The position numbers and the translations under genes were made by a program. From Acinetobacter sp. BY419 (GTDB lineage: Bacteria; Pseudomonadota; Gammaproteobacteria; Pseudomonadales; Moraxellaceae): DNA of 64,000 nt. The notes under the pieces are model-generated. The model searched no databases. It was not told the origin of the DNA and saw only the letters and a program-made list of their open reading frames with translations. Below are positions 1 to 8,399 of the stretch, one piece after another. Location of the stretch: NCBI RefSeq assembly GCF_019038395.1, contig NZ_JAGFXZ010000012.1:1-64000 (forward strand), given 5' to 3'. How positions within the stretch are numbered: the stretch's first letter is position 1; every line of letters starts with the position of its first letter.

Positions 1-1
1 T

Positions 2-85
2 GAGGATCAGAAAGCTTGTTTGAATCGATGTATTTCATCCGCAGATTATGCACGAATGCTAAGAAATCTGGAGTGCAAATATTAA
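2..85 (+). CDS. C-terminal fragment of an unidentified protein (cut by the window edge)
   Basis: Frame 2 is open from the left edge to a TAA at 83-85 and would encode 27 residues rich in Cys, Arg and Leu. The other two frames close early or read poorly. The next gene on the same strand is a glycosyltransferase, so this may be the end of another glycan-synthesis gene. Nothing in the fragment identifies a family. Confidence 0.35.
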   Translation, partial: EDQKACLNRCISSADYARMLRNLECKY

Positions 86-210
86 CCAAAAGAAGATCGT
101 TTTTTGATTTATGAAAGAGATCTATTAAACATATGGGTTAATTTTCGTATAGTCATTCAACTGATGGCTTTAATCCTCCTAAAATTTATAAAATTACAGG
201 CTTTCCAAAT

Positions 211-1014
211 ATGAAAATACCAAAAATAATTCATCAAATTCATACAAAAGGAATACATTTCTTATCTGAAGAGGATAAAAAAGCAAGAGCCCTCCTTCAA
301 AAAAATAATCCTGATTGGGAGTGCCGTTTTTATGATTATAATGACATGCTTAACTTTATTAAAAATCATTATTCTTCCAGATATTTAAATGCGTTTCTTA
401 AAATAAATCCATTATATGGTGCTGCACAAACTGATTATTTTCGATATTTGTTGCTTTACAGATTAGGTGGGGCATATTTTGATTTAAAAAGTTTTACCAT
501 CTGTAGTTTAAATGACATTCTTTTAGAAGGTGATGAGCTGCTTGTCTTTGAATGGCAAGGAGGAGCAGTTGAATACGAGGAGTTCGGAAAGCATAAACAA
601 ATTAAAAGAGGTAAAGAATATCAACAATGGAATATTATTTCTTCGCCCAATAATCAATATTTGGCCAACGTGATTGAAAAAGTAACAGAAAATTTAGAAA
701 ACTATACTTTTATTAAATTCGGATATGGTTGGGATGGCGTACTCAACACCACCGGACCTATTCCCTATACGAATGCAATCGACGAAGTTACGGATAAGCA
801 TGGACTACGTTGTCTAGGGAGCAGTTGTCAAAATGGAATTATTTATAGGGATAATTCTGCACCAAGAAGATTAGATCGCACCCACTATTCAAGGCAAAAT
901 AAGCCAATTATTAATTCAGACAGCTTTTTTAAAAAAGTAGAAGTTGCATTATTATTAATCCTCTTTAAATGCCTTTCTTTTCTGAAAAGATATCTTAAGA
1001 AAATGATCTATTAA
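211..1014 (+). CDS. GT32-like glycosyltransferase (capsular/LOS polysaccharide type)
   Basis: This 267-residue protein opens with IPKIIHQI (residues 3-10), the usual start of OCH1/GT32-type sugar transferases. It has the family's nucleotide-sugar region around residues 72-95: an A-x-x-D-x-x-R-x-x-LLY stretch followed by GGAYFDLKS. The classical DxD reads D-L-K here, a form I recall from other bacterial members, so activity is plausible but not certain. The last 25 residues are hydrophobic and then basic, suggesting peripheral attachment to the inner membrane. The gene is visibly more AT-rich than everything downstream, as expected for exchangeable surface-polysaccharide genes. The acceptor and the sugar cannot be told. 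The ATG at 211 has only a weak ribosome binding site. Confidence 0.75.
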   Translation: MKIPKIIHQIHTKGIHFLSEEDKKARALLQKNNPDWECRFYDYNDMLNFIKNHYSSRYLNAFLKINPLYGAAQTDYFRYLLLYRLGGAYFDLKSFTICSLNDILLEGDELLVFEWQGGAVEYEEFGKHKQIKRGKEYQQWNIISSPNNQYLANVIEKVTENLENYTFIKFGYGWDGVLNTTGPIPYTNAIDEVTDKHGLRCLGSSCQNGIIYRDNSAPRRLDRTHYSRQNKPIINSDSFFKKVEVALLLILFKCLSFLKRYLKKMIY

Positions 1015-1384
1015 ACATCAAAATTAAAACCATAAAATTATTCATGTGAAATGTTGGTTAATCTGTTGATTTAAAAGTATTTATATAAATTTAAAAATGA
1101 TTCTAGTGTGTTTTTTATTCATTAAAAGTCACGGTTTCTAGCTGTAAGAAACAAATGCAAGAATAAAACTATGCGTAGATGAGAACCGGCCTGATTATTG
1201 TACTTCTAATCGTAGCGATGCTTGGTCTTTTACCGATTAGCCGAACAGTAGTGCATTGAGATCACAACAAGCCACAACAACAGCGCGCATCACAATGTCA
1301 AAATCCCGAGTCATGATGTAATATAAAATCCATCATGATTATAAGTATCTATCTACTTAGATACGACACTGAAAGGATTACAGC
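1015..1384. other. 370-base gap between the glycan gene and ubiH
   Basis: AT-rich up to about 1140, then closer to the local average. It contains a possible 26-codon ORF (1179-1259) and a loose inverted repeat TCATGATG/CATCATGA around 1311-1340. AAAGGA at 1373-1378 is the ribosome binding site of ubiH. No strong terminator is visible after the glycosyltransferase. Confidence 0.5.
1179..1259 (+). CDS. possible 26-residue hydrophobic small protein
   Basis: An ATG at 1179 opens a short frame ending with TGA at 1257-1259. The predicted peptide is almost one transmembrane helix: a basic start (MRTG), about 16 hydrophobic residues, then PISRTVVH. The pattern resembles tiny inner-membrane proteins. 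There is no clear Shine-Dalgarno sequence, and chance is a real alternative at this length. Confidence 0.25.
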   Translation: MRTGLIIVLLIVAMLGLLPISRTVVH

Positions 1385-2593
1385 ATGCAACAAGAAGTCA
1401 TCATTGTCGGTGGTGGGATGGTGGGCTTAAGCCTCGCACTGATGTTGGTAAAAACCAATATTGCGGTCAAACTTTTAGAAGCCGTCAAATATCCAGATTA
1501 TGATGATGAAAATCTTGCACCGTATCATTCCAGTTTTGATGCGCGTAACAGTGCCTTATCACGCCGTAGTGTGCAGATCTATCAGGAACTTGATCTTTGG
1601 GGTGCACTACAGGAACATGCCACGCCAATTCTGGAAGTCAATATTACCGAACAGGGCAGTTTTGGTAAGGCGCGTTTAGTTGCAGAACAGGAAAAAGTTG
1701 AAAGCTTTGGTCAGGTCATTGAAAATGCCTGGCTGGGTCGTGTGCTTTTAACCCAAGTTAAAAAAGAACCGCTGATTGAGCTGATTGATGGCGTACAGGT
1801 GACTTCACTGACTCAAGATGCAGATTTTGCTTATATCCAGGCGCAGCGCGGCGAATCTTTACTAAAATTACAGTCCAAACTGGTTATCGCAGCCGATGGG
1901 CGGGATTCTTTCTGTCGTAAAGCCTTGGGTATTGGTGCTTCAGAACATTATTATGATCAGGTCGCAATCGTGACCACCGTACAAACTTCGAAACCGCATC
2001 ATCATGTCGGTTTTGAGCGTTTTAGTCATTTAGGGCCTTTGGCGCTACTGCCATTGCCGGGTGAATATCGCCGGTCAGTGGTCTGGCCAGTGAAAAAAGG
2101 CACAGAAAGTGAATGGTTAAGTGAAGAGAATGACCAGCATTTTCTGGATGCCTTGCAGGACACTTATGGTGACCGTGCCGGAAAGTTCCAGAAAACCGGT
2201 CGTCGTTTTAGCTTTCCACTCTCTCAAGTCTTGGCTGAAAAGCAGGCGGTGGGTCGTGTGGTACTTATGGGCAATGCTGCGCATACCATTCATCCGGTCG
2301 CCGGGCAGGGTTTTAACCTGTGTATGCGGGATGCGCATGTATTGGTACGTTACCTGAAAGAACAGCAGGCGCAAGCCGCAGACTTGGGGGATGCCGTGGT
2401 ATTACAGGATTATGAAAAATCCCGTCTTAATGACCAGCAGCGTGTCATCAAGTTCTGTGATTCGGTAGTGCGTGGTTTCAGTAACCAGAATCCATTTTTA
2501 AAGCTGATGCGTAATACAGGTTTAGTCGCCTTTGATACTGTTCCTGGCATCAAGCCACTCGTTGCAAATTATGCCATGGGGTTGAAAGCATGA
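1385..2593 (+). CDS. ubiH: 2-octaprenyl-6-methoxyphenol hydroxylase (UbiH)
   Basis: FAD-dependent aromatic hydroxylase of aerobic ubiquinone synthesis, acting at the inner membrane face in the Ubi complex. All three family motifs are present: the dinucleotide-binding VIIVGGGMVGLS near residue 5, the AADGRDS motif near residue 170, and GNAAHTIHPVAGQGFNL near residue 300. UbiH is chosen over UbiI/UbiF because the N-terminal third follows E. coli UbiH (VNITEQGSFG, FGQVIEN) and because the next gene fits UbiI better. The length of 402 residues is normal. The ATG at 1385 follows AAAGGA. It shares a 4-base ATGA overlap with the next hydroxylase gene, so the two are probably translationally coupled. 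Confidence 0.88.
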   Translation: MQQEVIIVGGGMVGLSLALMLVKTNIAVKLLEAVKYPDYDDENLAPYHSSFDARNSALSRRSVQIYQELDLWGALQEHATPILEVNITEQGSFGKARLVAEQEKVESFGQVIENAWLGRVLLTQVKKEPLIELIDGVQVTSLTQDADFAYIQAQRGESLLKLQSKLVIAADGRDSFCRKALGIGASEHYYDQVAIVTTVQTSKPHHHVGFERFSHLGPLALLPLPGEYRRSVVWPVKKGTESEWLSEENDQHFLDALQDTYGDRAGKFQKTGRRFSFPLSQVLAEKQAVGRVVLMGNAAHTIHPVAGQGFNLCMRDAHVLVRYLKEQQAQAADLGDAVVLQDYEKSRLNDQQRVIKFCDSVVRGFSNQNPFLKLMRNTGLVAFDTVPGIKPLVANYAMGLKA

Positions 2594-3837
2594 GCTTAAA
2601 GCAAAATAACGAAATACTAGATGTCGTCATTATTGGCGGTGGACTGGTCGGTGGACTCACGGCACTATTGCTGGCCCAAGGTGGCGTGCAGCCTACAGTT
2701 CTGGATGCAGCACCGATTCTGGATGCAGATAAAACCTTGAATGTGGCCAATCCACGTGTGCTGGCCTTAAGTCAGGCCACTATTCACCTGTTAAAAACGG
2801 TAGGTGTCTGGGACAAACTGGCACGTCAGCAGCCTTATACCGGCATGCAGGTCTGGAATAAAAATGGCTATGGTGAAATCAATTTCGGCCAGCCTTCAGA
2901 AAAAACACCATCAGTAGAACAGGCTTTAGGCTCAATGGTGGAGCCGAGTATTCTGAATCTCGCCATTCAGCAAAAGATGCTTGCAGATGTACAGGATTAT
3001 CGTACCCAAGTCAAAGTCAGTCGCGTCGAACGTGGGGTAGGTGCGTGGATCATTCATCTGGCAGATGGCACTCAGCTCAAAACCAAACTGGTCATTGGTG
3101 CAGATGGTGCAAACTCCTTTGTCCGTGAGCAAGCCTTTATTGATATTGATGTGCTGGATTACAAACAGGCCGGGATCAGTTGTGCGATTAAAACGGCTCA
3201 GCCACATCAGCACATGGCGCGTCAGGTTTTTCTGGAAACCGGCCCCCTGGCTTTCTTGCCTATGGCAAGTCTTAAAGCAGAAGAGCAGGGACATTGGCAG
3301 TCGATTGTCTGGACTTTACCAGAGGATTATGCCGAAGAATATGCTGCGCTTTCAGGAGCCGAGTTTAGCCAACTGTTGACTCGTGAAAGTCATCATATGC
3401 TGGGTGAAGTCCTAGAGGCGACCCCACGTGCCACTTTCCCGCTAAAAGCCCGTGCGGCTCAACAATATGTTCAAGATGGCTTGGCCCTGATTGGGGATGC
3501 CGCACATGTAATTCATCCACTGGCAGGTCAAGGGGTGAATATTGGCTGTCTGGATGCAGCCATACTCTGTGATGTTTTGCTGCATGACCAAGCACGTGGC
3601 GTATGGGCACATGAGCAGACCTTGAAACGCTATGAACATCGCCGTAAAGGCCAGAACGATGCCATGATGCATAGCATGTCAGCGATTGGCTGGATGGAAA
3701 CGACTGGATTCTTTCCGATCGTTTGGGCACGTAATTTCGGCCTGAAACAGGTGGAAAATCAGCCAATATTAAAAGAGGCATTTATGGCGCAGGCCAACGG
3801 TTTGAGTTTACTTAAAGACACACGTTACGCAGCTTAA
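2590..3837 (+). CDS. ubiI: UbiI/UbiF-family ubiquinone hydroxylase
   Basis: Second FAD monooxygenase of the ubiquinone pathway, 415 residues. It shows the GGGLVGGL nucleotide-binding motif near residue 17, VIGADGANS near residue 168, and LIGDAAHVIHPLAGQGVNIG near residue 300. The MQVWNKNGYGEINF stretch parallels E. coli UbiI (MEVWDKDSFG), which points to C5-hydroxylation rather than the UbiH step, although UbiF cannot be excluded from sequence alone. It starts inside the ubiH stop codon (ATGA) and is followed by an AT-rich gap with an inverted repeat that may end the transcript. Confidence 0.82.
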   Translation: MSLKQNNEILDVVIIGGGLVGGLTALLLAQGGVQPTVLDAAPILDADKTLNVANPRVLALSQATIHLLKTVGVWDKLARQQPYTGMQVWNKNGYGEINFGQPSEKTPSVEQALGSMVEPSILNLAIQQKMLADVQDYRTQVKVSRVERGVGAWIIHLADGTQLKTKLVIGADGANSFVREQAFIDIDVLDYKQAGISCAIKTAQPHQHMARQVFLETGPLAFLPMASLKAEEQGHWQSIVWTLPEDYAEEYAALSGAEFSQLLTRESHHMLGEVLEATPRATFPLKARAAQQYVQDGLALIGDAAHVIHPLAGQGVNIGCLDAAILCDVLLHDQARGVWAHEQTLKRYEHRRKGQNDAMMHSMSAIGWMETTGFFPIVWARNFGLKQVENQPILKEAFMAQANGLSLLKDTRYAA

Positions 3838-3851
3838 GATAGAAATGTAAA

Positions 3852-3897
3852 TTTTTTAAACAAACACCCATCAAGAGTAACGATTTTGTTTAAAAAA
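3852..3897. repeat. 13-bp inverted repeat after ubiI
   Basis: TTTTTTAAACAAA (3852-3864) is repeated in inverse at 3885-3897 with 20 bases between. A further T-run follows at 3905-3911. It could be a weak terminator for ubiHI, but the stem is almost all A:T. Confidence 0.35.
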
Positions 3898-3967
3898 GAT
3901 ACGATTTTTTTATGTTTGGTACTAGGCGAAGCCCAAAGAGATTGCTAAATTTCACTTAATTCAACAC

Positions 3968-3989
3968 CTGGCTTGGAATACCAAGCCAG
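3968..3989 (+). promoter_or_regulatory. perfect hairpin in the leader of the sutA-like gene
   Basis: CTGGCTTGG and CCAAGCCAG form a perfect 9-bp stem around an AATA loop, ending 22 bases before the ATG at 4012. Only CGCCATTTTT follows, so it is a poor classical terminator. It could be an attenuator, an mRNA stabiliser, or a leaky ubiHI terminator. Confidence 0.5.
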
Positions 3990-4011
3990 CGCCATTTTTG
4001 GGGAGATGCAA

Positions 4012-4266
4012 ATGACAGACATGAATGATTATGATGATGACGTTGAAGATTCAATTGTTGACGATGATGAAGCAAAAGCAGCTGAAAAAGGCGCGGTCGA
4101 TAGCACAGAGGTCGTCAATGATACCGATCTTGTAGAAGCTGAAACCTTGACTGTCACTGCAAAGTTAAAGAAGCGTCAGGCACTTGAGGATGAAATTGCG
4201 GCTTTCCTTGCGAATGGTGGTCGTATTGTTGAAGTTCCAGCAGATGAATCAGTAGCTAAAGAGTAA
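4012..4266 (+). CDS. sutA: SutA-like RNA polymerase-binding regulator
   Basis: A small (84 residues), very acidic protein. The first half is Asp/Glu-rich and probably disordered. The second half carries KKRQALEDEIAAFLANGGRI, which resembles the conserved RNA polymerase-binding segment of Pseudomonas SutA, a slow-growth transcription factor that binds the beta subunit. I chose the ATG at 4012 because GGGGAG sits 6 bases upstream. An upstream in-frame start at 3973 would place coding sequence inside a perfect hairpin. It is a single gene ending in a strong bidirectional terminator. The family call rests on remembered sequence similarity only. Confidence 0.65.
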   Translation: MTDMNDYDDDVEDSIVDDDEAKAAEKGAVDSTEVVNDTDLVEAETLTVTAKLKKRQALEDEIAAFLANGGRIVEVPADESVAKE

Positions 4267-4293
4267 GTCTTTGATTGATTTGGCTCTATAAAA

Positions 4294-4325
4294 AAACACC
4301 ACATTAGTTGTGGTGTTTTTTTTTG
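4294..4325. terminator. bidirectional rho-independent terminator (sutA / rsmI)
   Basis: AACACCAC/GTGGTGTT stem flanked by A-runs on the left and T-runs on the right, between two convergent genes. Confidence 0.85.
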
Positions 4326-4357
4326 CAAAGCAAAACCTAAAAGAAACATCTAGAACA

Positions 4358-5200
4358 TTAATCGTTGGCCGAAGTTAGTTCTAAAGCACGCTGATAAGCG
4401 ATTTTCTTTTTGATACCGGTTAGATCTGCTGCCAGTTGTGAAGCAGCTTTAACCGATAGATCCTGTAATAAGCGATTCAATAATTTATCCAGCTTTTCCT
4501 GATCCAGATCTTTTTCTACGGTGGCACCGCCAATCACCAAAACAATTTCACCTTTTTGCTGATTGTGATCATTGGCAATGAATTCAACCAACTCACCTAA
4601 GGTCATTTTCTTGATGGTTTCAAAGGTTTTGGTAATCTCACGCGCAAAACCGACAGGGCGATCTGCACCAAATACACTCACCATATCTTTAACGCACTCC
4701 AGAATTCGATGCGGTGCTTCATAGAAAATCAAGGTCTGGGTTTCATCTTTCAGTTTTTCCAGATTAAGCAGGCGCTGACTTTGTCTGGATGGCAGAAAAC
4801 CTTCAAAACTGAAACGGTCACTCGGCAAGCCCACTGCACTTAAGGCCGCAATCGCAGCACAAGCACCGGGCACAGGAATAACACGGATATTATGTGCTTG
4901 AGCAGCCCGGACAAATTTAAAGCCAGGGTCGCTAATCAGGGGAGTACCCGCATCACTGATCAGGGCCATATCCTCGCCATTGAGCAGGCGCTGAATCAGC
5001 TGATCAATCTTGTTGCTTTCATTATGTTCATGACAGGCAGTCAAAGGTGTTTGAATATTAAAGTGTTTAAGCAACTGTGCTGAAGTTCGTGTATCCTCAG
5101 CAGCAATAAGACTCACCGACTTCAACACCTGAATTGCACGATAACTAATATCATCTAAGTGCCCGATTGGAGTCGCAACAACAAATAACTGAGCACTCAT
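4358..5200 (-). CDS. rsmI: 16S rRNA (cytidine-1402-2'-O)-methyltransferase RsmI
   Basis: Methylates the ribose of C1402 in the decoding centre of 16S rRNA. It belongs to the tetrapyrrole-methylase fold family and shows its motifs: ATPIGHLDDIS at the N-terminus, EDTRTS, ISDAGTPLISDPG, PGACAAI and FYEAPHR. The start used is the ATG at 5200, preceded at 6 bases by GGAG. A second in-frame ATG at 5212 would overlap the divergent lpoA start and is less likely. Length about 280 residues is normal. It diverges from lpoA with almost no intergenic space, as in many gammaproteobacteria. Confidence 0.92.
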   Translation of the reverse strand: MSAQLFVVATPIGHLDDISYRAIQVLKSVSLIAAEDTRTSAQLLKHFNIQTPLTACHEHNESNKIDQLIQRLLNGEDMALISDAGTPLISDPGFKFVRAAQAHNIRVIPVPGACAAIAALSAVGLPSDRFSFEGFLPSRQSQRLLNLEKLKDETQTLIFYEAPHRILECVKDMVSVFGADRPVGFAREITKTFETIKKMTLGELVEFIANDHNQQKGEIVLVIGGATVEKDLDQEKLDKLLNRLLQDLSVKAASQLAADLTGIKKKIAYQRALELTSAND

Positions 5201-5210
5201 AGGTTTCTCC

Positions 5211-6170
5211 ATGTGGAATAAATTGAATAATAAAAAATGGAAGATTAAAAATAAAATATTAGGCTTGTGTTTAGTCAGCTACATCAGCAGCGTACAAGCA
5301 GAAGTGTTGATTATTCTACCCGAATCCGGACCTTTGGCGCGAGCTGCATCGAGTATCAAACAGGGATTTCTCAGTGCCTATGCTACTCCAGGACAAAAAG
5401 TTCCACTGAAATGGGTCAATTCCAATCAGAAAAATATATCGCGGTTACTTAAGCAGCATGTCAATAAAAAGACCAAAATGGTGGTGGGTCCATTGGCACG
5501 TAGCGATGTGGAACAGTTGCTGAAAAGCAAACCGAAAGTACGCACACTCAGCCTGAATGATGTGGCCGAGTCATCGCCACAGGTCTGGCAATTCAGTTTA
5601 TCCAAAAAAGAAGATGCCGCTGCCTTAAAAACCTTATTGCACAAAGACGGAATTCAACAGCTGCTGATTTTACGCCAGCCGGGCAGTGAAGCCGAGCATG
5701 AACTGTTGCTGATGTCTTTATTCAGTCAGAGTGATCTGAAATTTAAGATCCTCAACAAGGCGCCCATATTTTTAATGCCGAAGCAGGGGCTCCTATTTCT
5801 CGGCAATGCAGAGGGGCTGACTGCGATACCCGAATTAAACCACAAGCGGATGTATACCGTGGCCAATGCGATTAGCGAGCAGCATACGCCGCCGCAAGGG
5901 ATCAAGTTCTGTGATGTTCCGGTGCTTTATCTGGCTGACTGGCCGGATGTTCTACAGGCCTATGCCAAAGAACCGGTCAATCTGTCCTATCAGCGACTGA
6001 TTGCCTTCGGGGGCGATGCCTGGCAGATTACCCAGCAGTATTTGTCCCAGCCGCATTTGCAGAATATTGAATTTCAGGGCAGAACTGGCCGGATACAGAT
6101 CACTGAGCACGGTATTCAGCGCATTCCACAATGTTTTCAGTATAGCGGCACCGGCGTCAAGCTGCTTTGA
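5211..6170 (+). CDS. lpoA: LpoA-like penicillin-binding protein activator, short form
   Basis: Matches the C-terminal, periplasmic-binding-protein-like domain of LpoA (LppC), the outer-membrane activator of PBP1A: ILPESGPLARAASSIKQGF, VVGPLARSDVEQLL and YLADWPDVLQAY. The 319-residue protein lacks the N-terminal TPR domain of E. coli LpoA. A basic N-terminus and hydrophobic stretch ending SSVQA look like a signal peptide. No good lipobox is seen (the only nearby Cys follows Leu-Gly-Leu), so it may be soluble periplasmic rather than lipidated. It is followed by yraN and dolP, the same neighbourhood as in E. coli. The activator role is inferred from this context plus the domain. Confidence 0.75.
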   Translation: MWNKLNNKKWKIKNKILGLCLVSYISSVQAEVLIILPESGPLARAASSIKQGFLSAYATPGQKVPLKWVNSNQKNISRLLKQHVNKKTKMVVGPLARSDVEQLLKSKPKVRTLSLNDVAESSPQVWQFSLSKKEDAAALKTLLHKDGIQQLLILRQPGSEAEHELLLMSLFSQSDLKFKILNKAPIFLMPKQGLLFLGNAEGLTAIPELNHKRMYTVANAISEQHTPPQGIKFCDVPVLYLADWPDVLQAYAKEPVNLSYQRLIAFGGDAWQITQQYLSQPHLQNIEFQGRTGRIQITEHGIQRIPQCFQYSGTGVKLL

Positions 6171-6181
6171 ACGAGGGATGA

Positions 6182-6598
6182 GTGATGCGACAGCAATTAG
6201 GTAAATGGGCAGAGCAGCGAGCAGCTCAACTGATGCAACAACAGGGCTTTCAGTTGCTAACAGCCAATTATTACAGTCGTTATGGCGAGCTGGATCTGAT
6301 TCTGGTGCGTGAACAGGAGCTGGTCTTTGTTGAGGTCAAAGCACGTGCACACACCCGATATGCACAAGCCATCGAGTCGGTTTCTACAGCAAAACAGGGC
6401 AAGATGCTCAAGACGGCCATGTGTTTTATCCAGAAAAATCCACAATTTGCACACTATTACTATCGTTTTGACGTGATTTGTTTTGATTTTAAACAGCAAT
6501 TTGCAAAAACCCTACAGCATGACTTTTCGCAATACCCTTATGATCTGGAATGGATTGAAAATGCTTTTACTTTTGATCAGGAGTTTATTAATCTCTGA
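6182..6598 (+). CDS. yraN: YraN/UPF0102 endonuclease-like protein
   Basis: A 137-138 residue member of UPF0102, a small PD-(D/E)xK nuclease-fold family of unproven function. The core is visible: an LG-x-x-AE start, NYYSRYGELDLI, then LVFVEVKAR, giving the D...ExK triad. Either GTG 6182 or the next codon, ATG 6185, is the start. A GAGG lies just upstream. It sits 11 bases after lpoA and is probably cotranscribed with it. Confidence 0.85.
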   Translation: MMRQQLGKWAEQRAAQLMQQQGFQLLTANYYSRYGELDLILVREQELVFVEVKARAHTRYAQAIESVSTAKQGKMLKTAMCFIQKNPQFAHYYYRFDVICFDFKQQFAKTLQHDFSQYPYDLEWIENAFTFDQEFINL

Positions 6599-6731
6599 AC
6601 AAAATAAGGTCTAAAGATGCTTATATTTACTTCAAGATCATTGTAAAGTTCAAGCAGAATTGACATGATCTGAGTGTGAAACAGATTATTAGATTGAAAA
6701 AAGACGTAATAAAATGAAGGAGTCTTGCTGA

Positions 6732-7418
6732 GTGGTTAAGCGTATTGCAATAACAATGCTGTGTGTCGCAAGTTTATCAGGTTGTGCCAGTTTTATTTCC
6801 AGTGGCACAGGTACGGCTCCTGTAGGAACTGAAAGTGGGGCGCGTACTTTGGGGCAGGTGTTTATTGATTCCTCGATTGTCCGTACCGCAAAAATAAATC
6901 TTTATAAACTGGATTCGCGCTTCAGGCAGGCTCGGGTCAATATTGAAAGTTTTCATGGTAATGTCTTGCTAACTGGTCAGGTACCGGATGCCCATCTGAA
7001 GCAACTGGCAGAAGACAATGTCAAATCCATGAGTGATGTTAAAGCAGTACATAATTTTATTACTGTCGGTAATCAGATCGGCTATAGCACCATCATGCAG
7101 GATACTGCGGTGACTGCAAATACCCGTGGCCTGATTATGAAAGCCACAATAGTTTCGGACAGTAAAGTACATGTGCATACGGAAGATGGTGTGCTGTATG
7201 TGATGGGACGCTTAAACAGTGCCGAGATTGCTGACCTGAATCAGGTATTACAACAAGTGGGTAATGTCACCAAAATTGTGACTCTGGTCGATAACGTTGA
7301 GCAATATTCAAGTCTGGCCAATCAGAACTTTGCTGCACCTGCGTATGCGCAGCCAGGGATTGAGCAGACGCCGGTTGCAATTGATCCCGATACAGTTGAA
7401 CCGACCTATGAACCATAA
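6732..7418 (+). CDS. dolP: BON-domain outer-membrane lipoprotein DolP (YraP)
   Basis: 228 residues with a lipoprotein signal peptide ending LSGC, so the mature protein starts at a lipidated Cys near residue 18. Two BON domains follow (about residues 50-115 and 125-190); both show the fold's V-x-x-G and GHV-like turns (VNIESFHGNVLLTGQV and VHVHTEDGVLYVMGRL). E. coli DolP supports outer-membrane integrity and BAM function. The C-terminus is a Pro-rich tail. The start is GTG, with AAGGAG 9 bases upstream. It belongs to the lpoA-yraN-dolP group, here without diaA between. Confidence 0.88.
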   Translation: MVKRIAITMLCVASLSGCASFISSGTGTAPVGTESGARTLGQVFIDSSIVRTAKINLYKLDSRFRQARVNIESFHGNVLLTGQVPDAHLKQLAEDNVKSMSDVKAVHNFITVGNQIGYSTIMQDTAVTANTRGLIMKATIVSDSKVHVHTEDGVLYVMGRLNSAEIADLNQVLQQVGNVTKIVTLVDNVEQYSSLANQNFAAPAYAQPGIEQTPVAIDPDTVEPTYEP

Positions 7419-8295
7419 GGTCGGTCAGTTTAAAACCCAACTTTCACATCGTATTCTTCAGTTTCAGCAACAGTATCAAGATTTCAGGTTATACGATTTT
7501 GGCAGTTATGCCCTAAATCGTTTAACTCCGAAACAGGGTTACACGCTCGAAACCCAATTGGCCTATGGTCTAAAATCCCGGCAACGTTTTGATCTGTTTC
7601 GTAGTCAGCAGCCTTTGCCGCATCGCCCCCTGATTGTTTTTGTGCATGGTGGCGCCTGGTTGCATGGCGATAAAAAGGACTACCAGTTTATTGGTGAGGC
7701 CTTTGCCAAAGAAGGCTACGATGTGGTGGTGATGAATTATCATCTGGCGCCACAACATATTTTCCCGGCCTATATTCATGATCTGCATTTGTTGCTGAAT
7801 CATTTACAGCAGTCTGCCAACCAATTAGACATCCATACTGAAAATCTGGTCTTGATGGGACATTCTGCCGGGGCATTCAATGTCATGTCAGCCTTGTATC
7901 ATCCACAATCTGCCAGTATTGATCACAGTCAAATTCGTGCGATGATTGGCCTGGCTGGCCCTTATCATTTTGATTATAAGAATGATCCAATTTGTGCCGG
8001 TGCTTTTGATCAGGCCGTGCCATATCAGCAGGTCATGCCATACTATTTTGTAGAAAATACCCCGATCCGGCATTATCTGTTTATTGCCGAGAAAGACAAG
8101 ATCGTAGGGCATTTTAATAGCCAGGATTTGCACCGTGTGCTGAAAGAAAAGGGTAATCATAGCCATTTGATTCATATTCCGAAACTTGGCCATATTACGA
8201 TTGTGGGTTCGCTCTCCAGTTTGTTTAGCCAGTTTTTCCAGACCAAGTCACAGGTGCTTTGGGCGCTTGAGGATGCATTTAAATCCCCAGACTGA
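7408..8295 (+). CDS. alpha/beta-hydrolase, carboxylesterase type
   Basis: A 295-residue esterase-like hydrolase. It has the oxyanion-hole HGGAW of the hormone-sensitive-lipase/esterase group and the nucleophile elbow GHSAG. Later, HYLFIAEKDKIV supplies the usual Asp region and KLGHITIV the likely catalytic His. No signal peptide is seen, so it is probably cytoplasmic. I use the ATG at 7408, which overlaps the last 11 bases of dolP and implies coupling. An upstream in-frame start would run deep into dolP and is unlikely. The substrate is unknown. Confidence 0.8.
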   Translation: MNHKVGQFKTQLSHRILQFQQQYQDFRLYDFGSYALNRLTPKQGYTLETQLAYGLKSRQRFDLFRSQQPLPHRPLIVFVHGGAWLHGDKKDYQFIGEAFAKEGYDVVVMNYHLAPQHIFPAYIHDLHLLLNHLQQSANQLDIHTENLVLMGHSAGAFNVMSALYHPQSASIDHSQIRAMIGLAGPYHFDYKNDPICAGAFDQAVPYQQVMPYYFVENTPIRHYLFIAEKDKIVGHFNSQDLHRVLKEKGNHSHLIHIPKLGHITIVGSLSSLFSQFFQTKSQVLWALEDAFKSPD

Positions 8296-8323
8296 TGGCT
8301 GGATTAAACCCAGCCCAATACAT

Positions 8324-8364
8324 AAAAAAGGATCCAGGGGGATTATCCACTGGATCCTTTTTTT
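8324..8364. terminator. rho-independent terminator between convergent hydrolase and nudC
   Basis: A 14-base arm containing GGATCCAG pairs with CTGGATCC followed by seven T. The A-run on the other side allows it to serve both strands. Confidence 0.85.
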
Positions 8365-8399
8365 GAGGCTTTTAGCTAAATGCACGTTCGAATACGAAC

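Noticed and set aside
3365..3781. 138-codon minus-strand frame inside ubiI
   Set aside because: Fully antisense to a well-supported gene and of odd composition (His/Ser/Pro-rich).
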